Shown here in pieces: positions 13,272 to 14,302 of a stretch of 14,302 nt of DNA (position 1 is its first letter; each line of letters begins with the position of its first letter). The translations under genes were made by a program, and so were the position numbers. The notes beneath the pieces are model-generated. The model was given only the letters and a program-made list of their open reading frames with translations, was not told the DNA's origin and did no database searches. This stretch comes from CBDULX01 sp965368175. GTDB lineage: Bacteria; Pseudomonadota; Gammaproteobacteria; SZUA-229. The DNA is taken from assembly GCA_965368175.1 (NCBI GenBank), contig CBDULX010000072.1, positions 1 through 14,302 on the forward strand, written 5' to 3'.

Positions 13272-14302
13272 TGCTTCAATCCCTGTTTCTGCACCCCATG
13301 ACACGCACTCTACTTCTGTTCAGTCTGATACTCACCATACTGGCCATGCTGGCCATACTGCTAGCGCCCATACTCATTCCAGTTATCATTTCGTTTGCAC
13401 TTTACGCCATGCTAGAGCCTTTGAGCAGTTATTTTGAACGGCATGGGTTTTCACGCACCAGCGCATCTTTAACCGTCTTACTGCTGCTGGTGCTATTAGC
13501 CTCACTGGCCATTGCCCTGCTCATGCCTCAGCTATCATCACAGTTAGCTGATCTTCAGCAACAACTGCCAATGATATGGCAAACCTTGCTGGACTTTGCC
13601 CAGCGAAGCAGTCAGTTTATTGCCCAGTCAATTGGTATCAGTCTGGAAGCCGATAACATCACACAACCGCTGTTCGATCAGGCCAATCAATGGGGCAAAA
13701 CTGCCCTGGTTGAGGGCTCCAATATCCTCATCAGCTTTACCATCCTGCTGGTACTTATACCCATTTTCACTTTTTTTCTGATAAGAGATTATCGAGTACT
13801 AAGAAATCACCTGCTCGATATGTTACCCAACAGCAGCTTTGAATTAGGCTGGCTCATTTACCATCGGGTGTCCCACCAGCTCCAGGAATACATTCGCGGT
13901 ATCATGATCCAGTCCGGCATCATGATTATCATCACTACCACGGGTTTTTACCTTATTGGGCTGGATTCACCTATATTACTGGGGCTGGTGGCCGGTGTGC
14001 TCAACCTGATCCCCTATGTGGGCCCATTAATGGCCATGGTATTACCCGTATTGCTGGCACTGGGTCATGCGCCACTGGAACTCTGGCTAGTAGGTGCCGC
14101 CATTGGTGTTATCCTGGTTGCCCAGATCATCGATAACATGCTGGTCATCCCTTCGGTCATTGCGAATGCTGTGAATCTTCACCCGGTAATTGTGATTGCC
14201 GGCATTATCATCTTTGGAAACCTGTTTGGCTTTATCGGCATGGTGGTGGCGATTCCGGTGATTTCTACGGCCAATATCATCTTCCGCGCATTGCTACAGG
14301 GT
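13271..14302 (+). CDS. AI-2E family transporter (PerM/TqsA-like membrane protein), partial
   Basis: From the ATG at 13271 the frame is open for 344 codons to the window edge with no stop. The N-terminus has two hydrophobic segments (about residues 13-55, including ILTILAMLAILLAPILIPV) and a third near 70-90, a soluble middle region, then further hydrophobic segments. Family-specific motifs are NLIPYVGPLMA at 245-255 and, near the end, VIPSVIANAVNLHPVIVIAG followed by GNLFGFIGMVVAIPV, the signature of PF01594. Members include TqsA, an AI-2 exporter, and PerM-like proteins and sodium/proton antiporters, so the substrate is unknown. The start shares one base with the stop of the cyclic-nucleotide-binding gene (TAATG), and GGGTGA lies a few bases upstream. 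Only the last C-terminal residues should be missing. Confidence 0.93.
   Translation, partial: MLQSLFLHPMTRTLLLFSLILTILAMLAILLAPILIPVIISFALYAMLEPLSSYFERHGFSRTSASLTVLLLLVLLASLAIALLMPQLSSQLADLQQQLPMIWQTLLDFAQRSSQFIAQSIGISLEADNITQPLFDQANQWGKTALVEGSNILISFTILLVLIPIFTFFLIRDYRVLRNHLLDMLPNSSFELGWLIYHRVSHQLQEYIRGIMIQSGIMIIITTTGFYLIGLDSPILLGLVAGVLNLIPYVGPLMAMVLPVLLALGHAPLELWLVGAAIGVILVAQIIDNMLVIPSVIANAVNLHPVIVIAGIIIFGNLFGFIGMVVAIPVISTANIIFRALLQG

Overview
The window looks like ordinary chromosome from a gammaproteobacterium. MutS, NadK, RecN, bL32, PlsX, FabH and the YceF-type Maf protein all read as close relatives of the Escherichia coli proteins. The pair yceD-rpmF-plsX-fabH diverging from yceF (maf) is also a gammaproteobacterial arrangement. 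Base composition is close to balanced and coding density is high. The gene order (mutS next to nadK, a fab cluster that stops after fabH) is not enterobacterial, but I cannot name a genus.

Layout. 1-831 (minus): the pncC (cinA C-terminal type) gene overlaps a partial thpR, which leaves the window at base 1. 972-6305 (plus): mutS, then nadK and recN close together. 6306-6481: a convergent gap filled by an unusual nested palindromic repeat. 6482-8086 (minus): a membrane-anchored protein with a GAF-like region and a degenerate GGDEF domain, preceded by a structured-looking leader with a near-perfect Shine-Dalgarno sequence and a short out-of-frame ORF. 8228-9021 (minus): a VOC/glyoxalase-fold gene and a small lipoprotein gene, ending in a strong terminator. 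9041-11996 (minus): yceD, rpmF, plsX, fabH, with a consensus-like promoter at the front, a hairpin after rpmF and a strong terminator after fabH. 12158-14302 (plus): maf/yceF, a stand-alone cyclic-nucleotide-binding domain protein, and a partial AI-2E-family membrane transporter whose start overlaps the preceding stop.

Functionally the window combines DNA maintenance (MutS mismatch recognition, RecN break repair), NAD(P) metabolism (PncC recycles NMN, NadK makes NADP), initiation of phospholipid and fatty acid synthesis (PlsX, FabH) coupled to a ribosomal protein gene, and two signalling-type units (degenerate GGDEF; cyclic-nucleotide-binding protein with transporter). No tRNA, rRNA, CRISPR array, insertion sequence or prophage gene is visible. 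The least explained items are the 111-bp repeat element at 6336-6446, the leader of the GGDEF gene, the loss of substrate-binding residues in that GGDEF domain, the cyclic-nucleotide-binding/AI-2E gene pair, and several genes whose best promoter leaves almost no 5' leader.
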